Shown: positions 27,316 through 37,585, numbered from the stretch's first letter. The stretch: 64,000 nt of DNA from Chryseobacterium aurantiacum (GCF_003020585.1 NZ_PXUE01000001.1:248001-312000); one strand, 5' to 3'. Translations and numbers: made by a program. The notes: a model not told the origin generated them from the sequence alone.

Positions 27316-27690
27316 CTGTAGACCGTTCCAAAGTGCCACTAGGCAATTCCTCAACTATATCAAGGTTCTTTCCAATAGCCCAAACGTAGTTGAGGAACCG
27401 CAAATACCCCCTTCCCCAATGGGGTAGAGCCAGTTATAAACGGCCTCGGGACACTTACCAAACGGGCTATAGGCGGTTCCAAAGCACCTCTGGGCACTTA
27501 CCTAACCCCCTTTACCCCCTTGAGGAAGTGCCTATACCCCCTTACCTAAGGGGGTAGAACCGGTTACATAACGGGCTAGAGATACTTACCCAACGGGCTT
27601 CAGGCCGTTATGAAGAGGGGGTCACCCCTTATCATAGTCCCTAGAGGGGGTTATGATAGGGGATGCTTTCCAAAAGACTTCTAGCCAGAG
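27316..27690. repeat. GC-rich degenerate tandem array, period 21-22 bp
   Basis: A TT core (TTACC, TTCC, TTGAGG or TTATGA) recurs at 27326, 27347, 27370, 27390, 27412, 27434, 27455, 27477, 27498, 27520, 27542, 27564, 27586, 27608, 27629 and 27651: 16 units, spacing 20-23, mean 21.7. Between cores lie short GC-rich blocks such as AACGGGCT and CCCCCTTACC. Inverted pairs exist inside it, e.g. TTCCTCAACTA (27347) with TAGTTGAGGAA (27387). It is strikingly GC-richer than its surroundings. A 69-codon frame across its left half is probably not a gene. Confidence 0.7.
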
Positions 27691-27730
27691 GAACCAATCT
27701 TGGAGGAGAAATATGAATTGGTAAGAGAAA

Positions 27731-27770
27731 TAAAGAAAAAATCCTAGTGAGAACCGGGATTTTTTCTTTA
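27731..27770. terminator. Probable terminator hairpin
   Basis: TAAAGAAAAAATCC and GGATTTTTTCTTTA form a long stem with a 12-base loop. It lies ~160 bases downstream of the hydrolase stop on the minus strand and could act in either direction. Confidence 0.55.
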
Positions 27771-27892
27771 TTAATTGATTAGGTAATGGAATAATGTTTC
27801 GGGGCTTGGAGAGGTTGCGAACTACGGAACCGATTGTTTTCTATGAAAGATGAAATTTTTCGCGAACTGTAAACGTGTATTCACTACAAAAT

Positions 27893-27926
27893 TTGCAATC
27901 TTGCCAAACACCTGTTGTGTGATGTT
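27893..27926. repeat. Left cassette-boundary motif, second example
   Basis: TTTGCAATCTTGCCAAACAC then CTGTTGTGTGATG, ending two bases from the hydrolase stop. Compare 23735-23768. Confidence 0.4.
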
Positions 27927-27927
27927 T

Positions 27928-28884
27928 TTATTTTTCTAATGTTTCTAGTAGCCAATTCAGGCAAACTTCGGAATCCATAATTGACCAAGAATGTGGATTT
28001 TTGGTTCCGTCTAATCGAACTCCTTTTCCTTGACTAACGATTACTCTGGCGTTTTCATTTCCCATTATTTTTAATTGGTTTATCATTGAGATGATATCAA
28101 TTCCATTCCAATCATGTAGGTCACGATGTCTTTGATTAATTAACCAATCTGTATCCAAATCAGTAAACATTAAAAGAGGCATTTTCTTTAAATACTTTGC
28201 GTTTCCGCCATCTTTTGCTCCGTAAGAATAAATAGAATTTTCCAGATATTTTTCCGGAAATTTGTCTGGAGATCCTCCATAAATACTGTCCCAATTATTC
28301 TTTATCCATTTTGCTTCATCTACTGCAGGCTGATAAATATTTCTTTCGATTTCTCTTTCGCAATATTTGTAAAATCTGGCCTGGTCTAAAGGGGCGTCTA
28401 ATGCAAAAACTCCTTTTGGTATTAGAAAGAACTTTTCCGGATTTTTAGTTGCCTTTTCAGCGTAGGTTAAAGAAATCATTGCGCCACTTGAAAGGCCCCC
28501 GATTATAAATTTATCTTTCGGTACTTTATGCTTTGCGACAATTTCACTGAAAATTTTATCAAGTAATTTGAATTCTGCTTCTCGATTATCTGTTCCCCAA
28601 TTGATTGATGGAACAATGACCATAATTCCTTTTTCAACTGCTATTTTTGGCAGAGTTATTTGTTTTATTGTATTTTCAACAAGTTCTCCACCAGAAGGAA
28701 TAATAACCAAAACACCTTTAATACTAGTTTTTGGTACATATTTATAATAAAATAATTCTGTAGAATCATCATCATTAATGTACAGGTCAGAATCATCTGT
28801 TTTTGAAACAGATAGTTTTTCGAATTCTTGTGCTTTACAAGATAAAAGATTAAAAATTAGAGCAAAAATTAATAGGTTTTTCAT
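27928..28884 (-). CDS. Secreted alpha/beta hydrolase
   Basis: About 318 residues from the ATG at 28882-28884, which starts a lipoprotein-like signal (MKNLLIFALIFNLLSC). The nucleophile elbow is GLSSG in IIGGLSSGAMISL, and a C-terminal HSW segment holds a likely catalytic histidine. It could be an esterase or peptidase-type hydrolase; the substrate is unknown. A single-gene passenger flanked on both sides by cassette-boundary motifs. Confidence 0.7.
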   Translation of the reverse strand: MKNLLIFALIFNLLSCKAQEFEKLSVSKTDDSDLYINDDDSTELFYYKYVPKTSIKGVLVIIPSGGELVENTIKQITLPKIAVEKGIMVIVPSINWGTDNREAEFKLLDKIFSEIVAKHKVPKDKFIIGGLSSGAMISLTYAEKATKNPEKFFLIPKGVFALDAPLDQARFYKYCEREIERNIYQPAVDEAKWIKNNWDSIYGGSPDKFPEKYLENSIYSYGAKDGGNAKYLKKMPLLMFTDLDTDWLINQRHRDLHDWNGIDIISMINQLKIMGNENARVIVSQGKGVRLDGTKNPHSWSIMDSEVCLNWLLETLEK

Positions 28885-28918
28885 TTTTAGTTTTTTTCGG
28901 TCAAAACATTGTACAACA

Positions 28919-28981
28919 TCCAAATTTACGCATTGCGCTAATGTTGTTTTGGTTTTAGCTATCTATTTATTAATCATTAAA
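28919..28981. repeat. Right cassette-boundary motif, copy 2
   Basis: CCAAATTTACGCATTGCG, CTAATGTT, GGTTTTAGCTAT and ATTTATTAATCATTAAAT, in the same order as at 26050-26138. It sits immediately upstream of the hydrolase start. Confidence 0.55.
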
Positions 28982-29001
28982 TGTATTATTTCCTCTGTTC
29001 T

Positions 29002-29021
29002 CGCACAAATCCTTTTGTGTG
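29002..29021. repeat. Recurring intergenic hairpin, second copy
   Basis: CGCACAAATCCTTTTGTGTG folds into an 8-bp stem. It matches the hairpin at 27201 in layout and flanking TTTAAATA-like bases. Confidence 0.45.
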
Positions 29022-29090
29022 ATTTAAATAGTATAAATGAAACATTCAAATAAATAACCTAAAAGCTAATTTCATAAGATAGCGCGGTGT

Positions 29091-30533
29091 TTATTTATTC
29101 TGTTCAATCTGTTGTATTAAAAAGTCCATAGGTCTGTCAAATTTTGTCTTCAAGTCACTTGGTTCAATTTGTATTTCTACGTCTGGTTTAATGCCTTTTG
29201 GATCAGACTGAAAATTGGGTGTCCTCATTTTGTATTGGAAAGTAGGGATCCAAACCAGTGTTTTGGAATAGGGTAGAATAAAGGCTTGCCCGCCTGCATT
29301 GCTATAATTACTTCCTTGGGAATATTCGCCAAAAAAACTTCCGATTTTATATTCCCTCATCAAGGCCAATAAATGTCCTGTTGTAGAAAAACATCCTCCG
29401 TTTATTAATACGCTGATTTTACCTTTGTAATAATTGGGCTTGTTTTGCTGTTTTTCAAACCACCAATCATCTGTGCCATCAGTTTCTGTATAGCAGTGCA
29501 GCCCATTTTTAAATTTTGTTTCACTCAAATCTATTTCTTCAATATAGTCCGGATATTGGGCATAATGTTTCCATTCTTTTACCGTGCTATATTTGGCTCC
29601 TCTATAATCAAGATAGTAAAAAGGTTTGCCGGATAAATAGGAGAAAAGATAGCTTGCAATATCCGCAGAACCACCACCATTATTTCGTAAATCTATAATT
29701 AAGTTTTTTGTATTTAAACTGTCCAGTTGTTTAAAGAATCGATCGATTTGCTTTTCAGCAATTTTTCTGTCATTTTCATTATAACCATTTTCAAATGAAT
29801 GAAATTTCAAAATTGCCAAATTATCGGTTTTAAATTCGGTTGTTAAAGGGTCAATTTTTTCAGTATTATTTTTTGTGTAAGTTTCAAAAGTGATCCCTTG
29901 AAGTTTTTCTTTTTGCTTATGATTGTTATGGTCTAAATATTCTATCTCAAATTTATTTGTTGGATTAAAAATAAAATAGAAAAAAGGAAAGTTTTTAAAT
30001 CGGGTGTTCAGTCCTGTTTCATTTCTACCCTCAAGATGAATGAATTTCTGGATTTCTTTCACAATAGAATTCATCTCTTTTCCATTGATTTTTAATACTT
30101 GCAAGCCCGTATAATCCTTGTTTTCAATAGTGGATTTATCCAGATAATACTTGTCTTTAATTTTATAAATACTGAATGGAAATACAGGCCTTTCTTTGAG
30201 TAAAGTTGTAATTTGGTTTCTGTCAACAGCGGTATGTCCATCTTTAATTTTTGCCATTAAAGTTGCCGTTATCTTGTAGTATTCTGGAATGGAAAGATCT
30301 GTTTTGATTGACTTTCTTAGTGATAGGTAGGTTTTGTCGAATTCATTTTTAGAACAGAACAAAAACTGTCCCGGATGAATGGTATTGGTAAGGCGATACA
30401 GTTCTGCAAACTCTGCCAGAACGCTGTCTTTTTTTAATGATTTTTCAAACAACAGATTTTCAGTCTTTGTATTTTGTCCGAAAACAGTATGAATGGCTAA
30501 AAGCAATAAGGGTAATAATAATTTAAAATTCAT
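29091..30533 (-). CDS. S41 family (tail-specific) peptidase
   Basis: 480 residues with a signal peptide (MNFKLLLPLLLLAIHTVFG). The S41 core is recognisable: LIIDLRNNGGGSADIASYL, then INGGCFSTTGHLLALMREY, where the serine in GGCFS is the expected nucleophile, and the final AGGQAFILPYS. A PDZ-like region around residues 120-170 (LQVLKINGKEMNS) precedes it. It probably cleaves C-terminal ends of exported proteins. A passenger gene in the accessory block. Confidence 0.85.
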   Translation of the reverse strand: MNFKLLLPLLLLAIHTVFGQNTKTENLLFEKSLKKDSVLAEFAELYRLTNTIHPGQFLFCSKNEFDKTYLSLRKSIKTDLSIPEYYKITATLMAKIKDGHTAVDRNQITTLLKERPVFPFSIYKIKDKYYLDKSTIENKDYTGLQVLKINGKEMNSIVKEIQKFIHLEGRNETGLNTRFKNFPFFYFIFNPTNKFEIEYLDHNNHKQKEKLQGITFETYTKNNTEKIDPLTTEFKTDNLAILKFHSFENGYNENDRKIAEKQIDRFFKQLDSLNTKNLIIDLRNNGGGSADIASYLFSYLSGKPFYYLDYRGAKYSTVKEWKHYAQYPDYIEEIDLSETKFKNGLHCYTETDGTDDWWFEKQQNKPNYYKGKISVLINGGCFSTTGHLLALMREYKIGSFFGEYSQGSNYSNAGGQAFILPYSKTLVWIPTFQYKMRTPNFQSDPKGIKPDVEIQIEPSDLKTKFDRPMDFLIQQIEQNK

Positions 30534-30620
30534 CTTTGATTTTCTTTATACTTGAGTTTTCTTGAATGATATCCGGCGTGGCTTGCACAAGAATTCTTTC
30601 GTACGTTAACGAGGTAATAG

Positions 30621-31427
30621 CTATGATATTTTTAGGTTGATATAGTAATTTTGTTTATTAAGAATAAACTCTATTCTTTCTTTTGTATGTTCAATAATGT
30701 TTAAATCTCCATAATCAAATTCTTTATGATGATTAGGGCATAAAAGAATAATGTTTTCCTCTATCTCTTTACCTTTTTTATGCTTTGGATTTATATGTGC
30801 TGCTTCAATATATTTAGAGCCATCTTTTTTCAATATGAATGTGTTGCAAATTTGACATTCAAAGTTTCTTAGCAACTTAATTAATGCAATTGTTTTATTA
30901 TTTCTTTTGTATTTTTTTACATTAACTGTCACTTCTTCATCCTCGAAATTTCTGTTTTTCTGTAATTCTTCTATTAATTCATCTCTGCTTTTCTCCTTTG
31001 TATAAAATTCAGCAATTTCTCTTTGTTCTTTTTCATTAATGAAATTTTCGCTTATCTCAAGAATGGCTGTATTTTCAATTAATTCAATATATCTTTTGAA
31101 AACTTTTCTGAGTTTTACCTTTGCATCTCCTTTTGTCTTAATGTAATCAATATGTTGTTTTAAAGCATTTAGTGTAATTTCTAATTGTTTGATTCCATAG
31201 TTTTCAAAAGTAAGAAGTAGCAGATCATCAAAAAGTTGAACATTTAGAGTTCTTGTAAATTTTTCACCAGTAAAAAACTTTGGAAAAATCTGTCCAATAA
31301 TCATTTGAGCATAGCCTTTATTAAAATTGGTTTTTTCTACTAATAATTTAATTCCATCTTGCTTGGATATGGTTCCATTCACTATTGAAGTTCCAATATT
31401 AAAGATTTCTATATGGGTATAATTCAT
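30621..31427 (-). CDS. HNH endonuclease
   Basis: 268 residues. The C-terminal zinc-braced HNH domain has C191-x2-C194, catalytic H211 (EAAHI), N225 and C230-x2-H233/H234 (LLCPNHHKEFD). The N-terminal ~150 residues are helical and unrecognised, and may be a DNA-recognition or regulatory part. Solitary HNH genes of this layout are frequent in restriction and defence islands. No methyltransferase is adjacent. Confidence 0.8.
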   Translation of the reverse strand: MNYTHIEIFNIGTSIVNGTISKQDGIKLLVEKTNFNKGYAQMIIGQIFPKFFTGEKFTRTLNVQLFDDLLLLTFENYGIKQLEITLNALKQHIDYIKTKGDAKVKLRKVFKRYIELIENTAILEISENFINEKEQREIAEFYTKEKSRDELIEELQKNRNFEDEEVTVNVKKYKRNNKTIALIKLLRNFECQICNTFILKKDGSKYIEAAHINPKHKKGKEIEENIILLCPNHHKEFDYGDLNIIEHTKERIEFILNKQNYYINLKIS

Positions 31428-31519
31428 TGTTGAATTTTCTTTAAGATTATTTTGTAAAACAGTATGTTGTATTCTGCGAAACCAATGTTAGGAAAATAAA
31501 TCCTTGTAGTCCTACTACC

Positions 31520-31537
31520 GCACGGGTCCTTTCGTGA
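31520..31537. repeat. Recurring intergenic hairpin, further copy
   Basis: CGCACGGGTCCTTTCGTGAG, between the HNH gene and the second hydrolase gene; compare 27201-27220 and 29002-29021. Confidence 0.4.
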
Positions 31538-31590
31538 GGTTTAGATATTATTAGAACGGTTAGGATATTAAATGGTCTCTTATGTATGCT

Positions 31591-32490
31591 TTACTTTGAA
31601 GATTTAGATTTTTTACTATTCAATGCTTTCTGCTGTATCCATTGTACGGCAGTATCAACAGGGGCTGTATCTTTGCTGGAGGAAGTATTGTGTCCCAATT
31701 GGGGGAAAGAAACATATTCGAAAGGTTTGCCCTGAGCTTTAAGGGTATTCAATTCCTCTATACACAACTTTACAGGAATCTGTATATCTTTTTCACCAAA
31801 AAGCCAAAGCCCGGGAATTGAAAGGGTATTCAGATAGGTTTTGGGGTCGGTGGCTACAAATTGGTATTTGTCCGGATCATTTTTAGTATGCTCAACGGCA
31901 TCTGCTTCGGTATGATTTTCCCAGAAATTTTTGTTTCCATTGGTATAAAACTGAAATCGAAGTTGTTCCAGAGTGGTAATGGTAGGGCCGCTAAATAACA
32001 CCATAAAGTCAATCTGCGGGTTTTTGCTTGCCGCCATCGGGATGATCCATCCTGCCTGACTGAAGCCAACTAATCCAATGGGTATTTTTTTATCTTTCAA
32101 ATAGGTTTGAAATGTTGCTACGGCTGCATTGGCATCCTGAGCCAGTAAAGTAAGATTGGCAGGATCTATATTATTGGTGCCCACTGAGGGACCTACATAT
32201 ACACCACCAGATTCTCCAACTCCGCGTTTGTCGTAGGTGAATACGGCAATGCCTTCTTTGGCAAGACGTTTTGCGAATTCCATTTCTCTTTTTACCGGAT
32301 CTGATCCGTGAACAATGACCACTGCTGCAACTGATTTCTTAGGTTCTAAAATGGAGCCCGCAAGAGTGATATTCTGACTTTCAAACTTTACATCCTGAAT
32401 GGTAAAATCGACTGATTGTGAAAATACCATTTCTGGTAAGGCTATTAATAACAGCCAAATAAATAGGTTAGAAAAAAAGTTATTTTTCAT
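31591..32490 (-). CDS. Secreted alpha/beta hydrolase (dienelactone-hydrolase-like)
   Basis: 299 residues with a signal peptide ending near SQS (MKNNFFSNLFIWLLLIAL...). The fold is clear: oxyanion-region VVIVHGSDPVKREME, YDKRGVGESGG and the nucleophile elbow GFSQAG, then acid in the GEKDIQIPV segment and histidine in LGHNTSS. It belongs to the secreted serine-hydrolase group related to S9 peptidases and dienelactone hydrolases. Substrate unknown. Confidence 0.8.
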   Translation of the reverse strand: MKNNFFSNLFIWLLLIALPEMVFSQSVDFTIQDVKFESQNITLAGSILEPKKSVAAVVIVHGSDPVKREMEFAKRLAKEGIAVFTYDKRGVGESGGVYVGPSVGTNNIDPANLTLLAQDANAAVATFQTYLKDKKIPIGLVGFSQAGWIIPMAASKNPQIDFMVLFSGPTITTLEQLRFQFYTNGNKNFWENHTEADAVEHTKNDPDKYQFVATDPKTYLNTLSIPGLWLFGEKDIQIPVKLCIEELNTLKAQGKPFEYVSFPQLGHNTSSSKDTAPVDTAVQWIQQKALNSKKSKSSK

Positions 32491-32516
32491 GGGTTATAGT
32501 TACGGGTCAAATATAA

Positions 32517-32785
32517 TAAAAAACCGCTCTATAAAATAGAACGGTTTTAGTTTATATATAGTAGTTAAGACTACATCATTCCTGGCATTCCACCACCCAT
32601 TGGCATAGCCGGTTCTGCGCTCTTCACTTCAGTGATTACACATTCAGTTGTAAGAAGCATTCCAGATACAGAAGCTGCGTTTTCAAGGGCAACTCTTGTT
32701 ACTTTAGTTGGGTCAATGATTCCTGCTTCAAGTATATTGAACTACTCGTCGATTTTTGCGTTGTGTCCAAAATATATTGTTTTGT
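32517..32785 (-). pseudogene. Partial groEL 3' end, copy 2
   Basis: Nearly identical to 35899-36100 of the intact locus over ~200 bases including the terminator: the stop, the GGM-rich tail codons and upstream codons, with only a few substitutions (for example AGTTAAG for AGCTAAG). Beyond the position matching 36100 it decays quickly (TATTGAACTACTCGTCG against TGTGAACATACTCGTCAG). It encodes only the last ~60 codons and has no start. It looks like the youngest displaced copy. Confidence 0.85.
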
Positions 32786-32812
32786 AAGGATTTGTGTCAA
32801 GAGTAATTGTAT

Positions 32813-34882
32813 TTATTTTTTTACAATAACTTGCTTTGTGAGGGATTTATTGTTTTTGAAAGTTAATTTTAAGTAATATATTCCAAGAGAAAAATCAGTC
32901 ATATCTAATTTAATGAAATCTTTTGTATTTGTAATGAATTTAGGAGTTAAAAACCTTCCATCAGTACTATATAATTCTACTTTTTCGGCTTTACCATTTA
33001 AACTTACATTGATATAATCGGAAGTAGGATTTGGATATACAACAAATTGTTTTTCAGTTTCTTTTTCTGATGTACCTAAAACTGTATCCCCGGTAAAGCT
33101 TCTGTATATTTTTCCATTTGTTCCTGCTGTGAAAATATAATTATTAACTAATTCAAGAGAGTTTAAGCTATACTGAGTTGTTAATGATGACCAATCTATT
33201 CCGCCATTTATGGTTTTGTATATTTCACCATTTTTATTTACAATATATCCTATATTAGGGGTGTAAAATTTTGTTAACGTATAATCGTTGTAAGGAACAG
33301 ATATTTGTGTCCAACTTGTACCACCATTAGTTGTTTTGTAAAATAGAGAATTATCTCCCGCAAAGTAACCATTATTTTCATCAACAAAATGAAAAGAGTT
33401 GATTCCCTTTCCTGCTAATTCAATGAGAGGATTCCATGTGTTACCTCCATCTATTGTTTTATACATCGCACCATCATAATTCCCGATTCTATTGGCATAA
33501 CCCACAAGCGAGTTTACAAACTGAATATTTCCAAAGGCTTGGTTTGATACCTGTGTCCAACTGTCTCCTCCGTTTGTTGTTTTCATGACTTTTCTTTGGT
33601 TAAAACCACCAGAAATAAAACCAATATTACCATCTAAAAAACAAATTGCAGTTATCCCTTCGTCTATAATATCATTTCCATTATTTAATATAGACCATGT
33701 TGCTCCTCCATCAGTTGTTTTATAAACATGTCCTCCATATGTTCCTCCAGTAGTTGCATACCCTAAGTTTTCATTAATAAATGTGAAATCACTACTATTA
33801 ACAGAAGTGCCAAGATTTAAGGTGCCAACCAATGTCCAAGTGTCACCAAAATTATTGGTTTTGTAAAATTGATTACCAGTTAATGCAAAACCAACATTAT
33901 TATTGACTATTTGTAGTTGGCTAAAATCATCGTAGGTGGGCGAATGTTGTGTCCATGTGTTTCCTCCATCTATGGTTTTAATTATTCGTCCTCTTGCCCC
34001 TGTAGCAAAGCCTTTGTTACTGTCCTGAAAGAAAATGCCATACATTGAAGTATTGTAAAAGTATCCGTTTTGGAAAAGAATATAGCTCCAAGTAATTCCA
34101 CCATTGGTTGTTTTATAAGTTGCTCCATACTTTCCTGTAGCAAAACCATTATTTTCATCTAAAAAGTAAAAATCATACATTGCTTCAAATGATCCTGTAA
34201 TTTCTGTCCAAGTTTCGCCACCATTTGTGGTTTTAAATAAGGAATCGTGTTCTCTTGATGCAAAACCGATATTCTGGTTTATGAAATAAACTGTGAAAAA
34301 GTCAGATGGGGCTCCATTTGTATTATAAGTATTGTACCAAGTGTTTCCACCATCTACAGTCTTTTGTATCTTGCCGTCATTACAAACAGCATGTCCAACC
34401 AAAGAACTTGTAAAGGCAGTTTTGACAACAGTTACGTTTGGAATAGTATAATTTAACCATGTAATTCCACCGTCAAGGGTTTTAATAATACTATTCGAAC
34501 CTGATAGAATAATTGTGTTATTGTCTATAATATTTACTGTATTAAAAGAATCATTAAAACCAGTAGCTATTTGTTGCCAATTTACACCATTATCTATGGA
34601 CTTTAAAATATAGCCGGAATTCCCTACAATGTACCCAATCCCATTCTTAAAACTAATATCATTACCGCTGTAAATATTTTGTTTTTTTGTCCAAGTTGTA
34701 CCAGAATCTATAGTTTCTAGGAGTTCATTTGATGTAATTATAAAACCTTTATTGCTAGAAATGAATTCAATATGCTTCCCAGTGTTTGCTGTTGGTTTGG
34801 GATTTAATAATTCCCAATTAGTCTGAGAAAATGTTTCATTAAAAGTAATAGTAATTAAAAATAGTAAAAGTATTTTTTTCAT
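32813..34882 (-). CDS. Secreted beta-propeller (YCF48/BNR-like) protein with T9SS sorting domain
   Basis: 689 residues with a signal peptide (MKKILLLFLITITFNETFS). About twelve repeats of the form KTTxGGxTWT/S are spaced roughly 45 residues apart, the YCF48/sialidase-type propeller repeat. The last ~80 residues are a type A T9SS sorting domain (VVYPNPTSDYINVSL ... KQVIVKK). It should be exported and surface-attached. Role (adhesin, glycan binding or other) is unknown. It lies between groEL copies 2 and 3. Confidence 0.85.
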   Translation of the reverse strand: MKKILLLFLITITFNETFSQTNWELLNPKPTANTGKHIEFISSNKGFIITSNELLETIDSGTTWTKKQNIYSGNDISFKNGIGYIVGNSGYILKSIDNGVNWQQIATGFNDSFNTVNIIDNNTIILSGSNSIIKTLDGGITWLNYTIPNVTVVKTAFTSSLVGHAVCNDGKIQKTVDGGNTWYNTYNTNGAPSDFFTVYFINQNIGFASREHDSLFKTTNGGETWTEITGSFEAMYDFYFLDENNGFATGKYGATYKTTNGGITWSYILFQNGYFYNTSMYGIFFQDSNKGFATGARGRIIKTIDGGNTWTQHSPTYDDFSQLQIVNNNVGFALTGNQFYKTNNFGDTWTLVGTLNLGTSVNSSDFTFINENLGYATTGGTYGGHVYKTTDGGATWSILNNGNDIIDEGITAICFLDGNIGFISGGFNQRKVMKTTNGGDSWTQVSNQAFGNIQFVNSLVGYANRIGNYDGAMYKTIDGGNTWNPLIELAGKGINSFHFVDENNGYFAGDNSLFYKTTNGGTSWTQISVPYNDYTLTKFYTPNIGYIVNKNGEIYKTINGGIDWSSLTTQYSLNSLELVNNYIFTAGTNGKIYRSFTGDTVLGTSEKETEKQFVVYPNPTSDYINVSLNGKAEKVELYSTDGRFLTPKFITNTKDFIKLDMTDFSLGIYYLKLTFKNNKSLTKQVIVKK

Positions 34883-35098
34883 TTATGATTTTCTTTTTAT
34901 AACGTTTTTATTGTGATCAAGTGTGATCAGGGGAAATATAATATTTATAAGCAAAAATATTGTGAATGCAATTTTAGTTAATTGCTAAATCTTTTTAGAG
35001 CTTTGATTCAAGTTTAAAGTTTGTATAATCAAGAACTTTATTGTATGTTTTCATGGTTTTATTTAGAGGTCCAAATATAGTTAAAAAACTAATACAGA
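34883..35098. promoter_or_regulatory. AT-rich upstream region of the propeller gene
   Basis: 216 bases of AT-rich sequence upstream of the propeller start on the minus strand. No clear TAnnTTTG box is visible; it is the only likely control region for that gene. Confidence 0.3.
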
Positions 35099-35241
35099 TA
35101 AAAAAACCGCTCTGCAAGGCAGAACGGTTAATATATTAATTTGTTTTAGCGATACGCTATTACATCATTCCTGGTATTCCACCACCCATTGGCATAGCTG
35201 GTTCTGTGCTCTTCGCTTTAGTGATAATACATTCAGTTGTT
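35099..35241 (-). pseudogene. Partial groEL 3' end, copy 3
   Basis: Minus strand: homology to the groEL tail codons (ATTGGCATAGCTGGTTC complement, CATCATTCCTGG complement) with the terminator ACCGTTCTG / CAGAGCGGT. Homology ends after ~75 coding bases. The spacer between stop and terminator (ATATATTAATTTG...) groups it with copy 1. Confidence 0.75.
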
Positions 35242-35319
35242 AACAACTATTGCCAAGCCTCTTTTTTGTCAAGCAATTCGATAACAGTACATATCTTAGT
35301 TATTTCTGTTGTCAAAAAT

Positions 35320-35775
35320 TTATAAAATATCAGAGGTCCATTTGTTGTTTCCTGCTAGGCTTTCAACGGTATCAATTTTCCAAACTTTCCCTTGTTTAAC
35401 CACGCTATATTTTTTCGACGGAGTTATGTTTTTAATTTTTGGTGTTTGTATTTCTACTTTATTTTTTGTTAATTCTGTGCACATTGCAATTTCAGAGCTC
35501 GAGTTATAAGTTCCACCATAGAAAAAATAACCTGTATGTGCCCTATGATATTGTCTGTTTTTTGAAGTGCAGTATTTGTTGTAAATGCTCTGCAAAACTT
35601 TTCTTGCCACACTGTCAATTTTTGCAAGTTCATCTAATTGAGTTCGGTCTCTTTTTACCAAATTATGACAGTCGTTCGCCCATTTGTTATAGACTTTTAC
35701 GAACTCAATAACAGTTTCCATTGATGTTCTGTCGGTGTCTGGCAAAGTATTTTCTATGTATTTATCGAAGTCCAT
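35320..35775 (-). CDS. Hypothetical protein, possible NTF2-fold immunity type
   Basis: From the ATG at 35773-35775: about 151 residues. The C-terminal strands (KKYSVVKQGKVWKIDTVE) look like the last strands of an NTF2-like fold, which many toxin-immunity proteins share. No toxin is adjacent. It lies between groEL copy 3 and the groEL terminator, as the most recent-looking passenger, with a boundary motif directly upstream. Confidence 0.45.
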   Translation of the reverse strand: MDFDKYIENTLPDTDRTSMETVIEFVKVYNKWANDCHNLVKRDRTQLDELAKIDSVARKVLQSIYNKYCTSKNRQYHRAHTGYFFYGGTYNSSSEIAMCTELTKNKVEIQTPKIKNITPSKKYSVVKQGKVWKIDTVESLAGNNKWTSDIL

Positions 35776-35812
35776 TTTGATCAGTGATGTATAGCTTAAA
35801 GTTCCTGCTAAC

Positions 35813-35840
35813 ACCCAAATTTACACATTGTGTAAATAGT
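35813..35840. repeat. Right cassette-boundary motif, copy 3 (first block)
   Basis: CCCAAATTTACACATTGTG followed by TAAATAG. It matches CCAAATTTACGCATTGCG at 28919 and lies directly upstream of the NTF2-like gene. Confidence 0.45.
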
Positions 35841-35896
35841 ATAGACCTATAGTTATTATATATATTTTTTGTAACCCTATTTTATATCAAGACCAC

Positions 35897-35926
35897 AAAA
35901 AAACCGCTCTATAAAATAGAACGGTT
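35897..35926 (-). terminator. groEL terminator
   Basis: Minus strand ACCGTTCTATTTTATAGAGC then GGT and a seven-T run, about 30 bases after the groEL stop. Confidence 0.85.
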
Positions 35927-35953
35927 TTAGTTTATTATATATAGTAGCTAAGA

Positions 35954-37585
<1,632 letters not shown>

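Noticed and set aside
27218..27427. 69-codon plus-strand frame in the array
   Set aside because: It runs through the periodic GC-rich block and the groEL-like border, has no homologue I recognise, and overlaps the repeat.
27316..27690. CRISPR array
   Set aside because: Units are not identical direct repeats with unique spacers; the period is constant at 21-22 and the variation is throughout the unit. No cas genes.
23735..28981. Classic integron with attC sites
   Set aside because: Blocks recur but I cannot establish inverse-core pairing, and no integrase was found.
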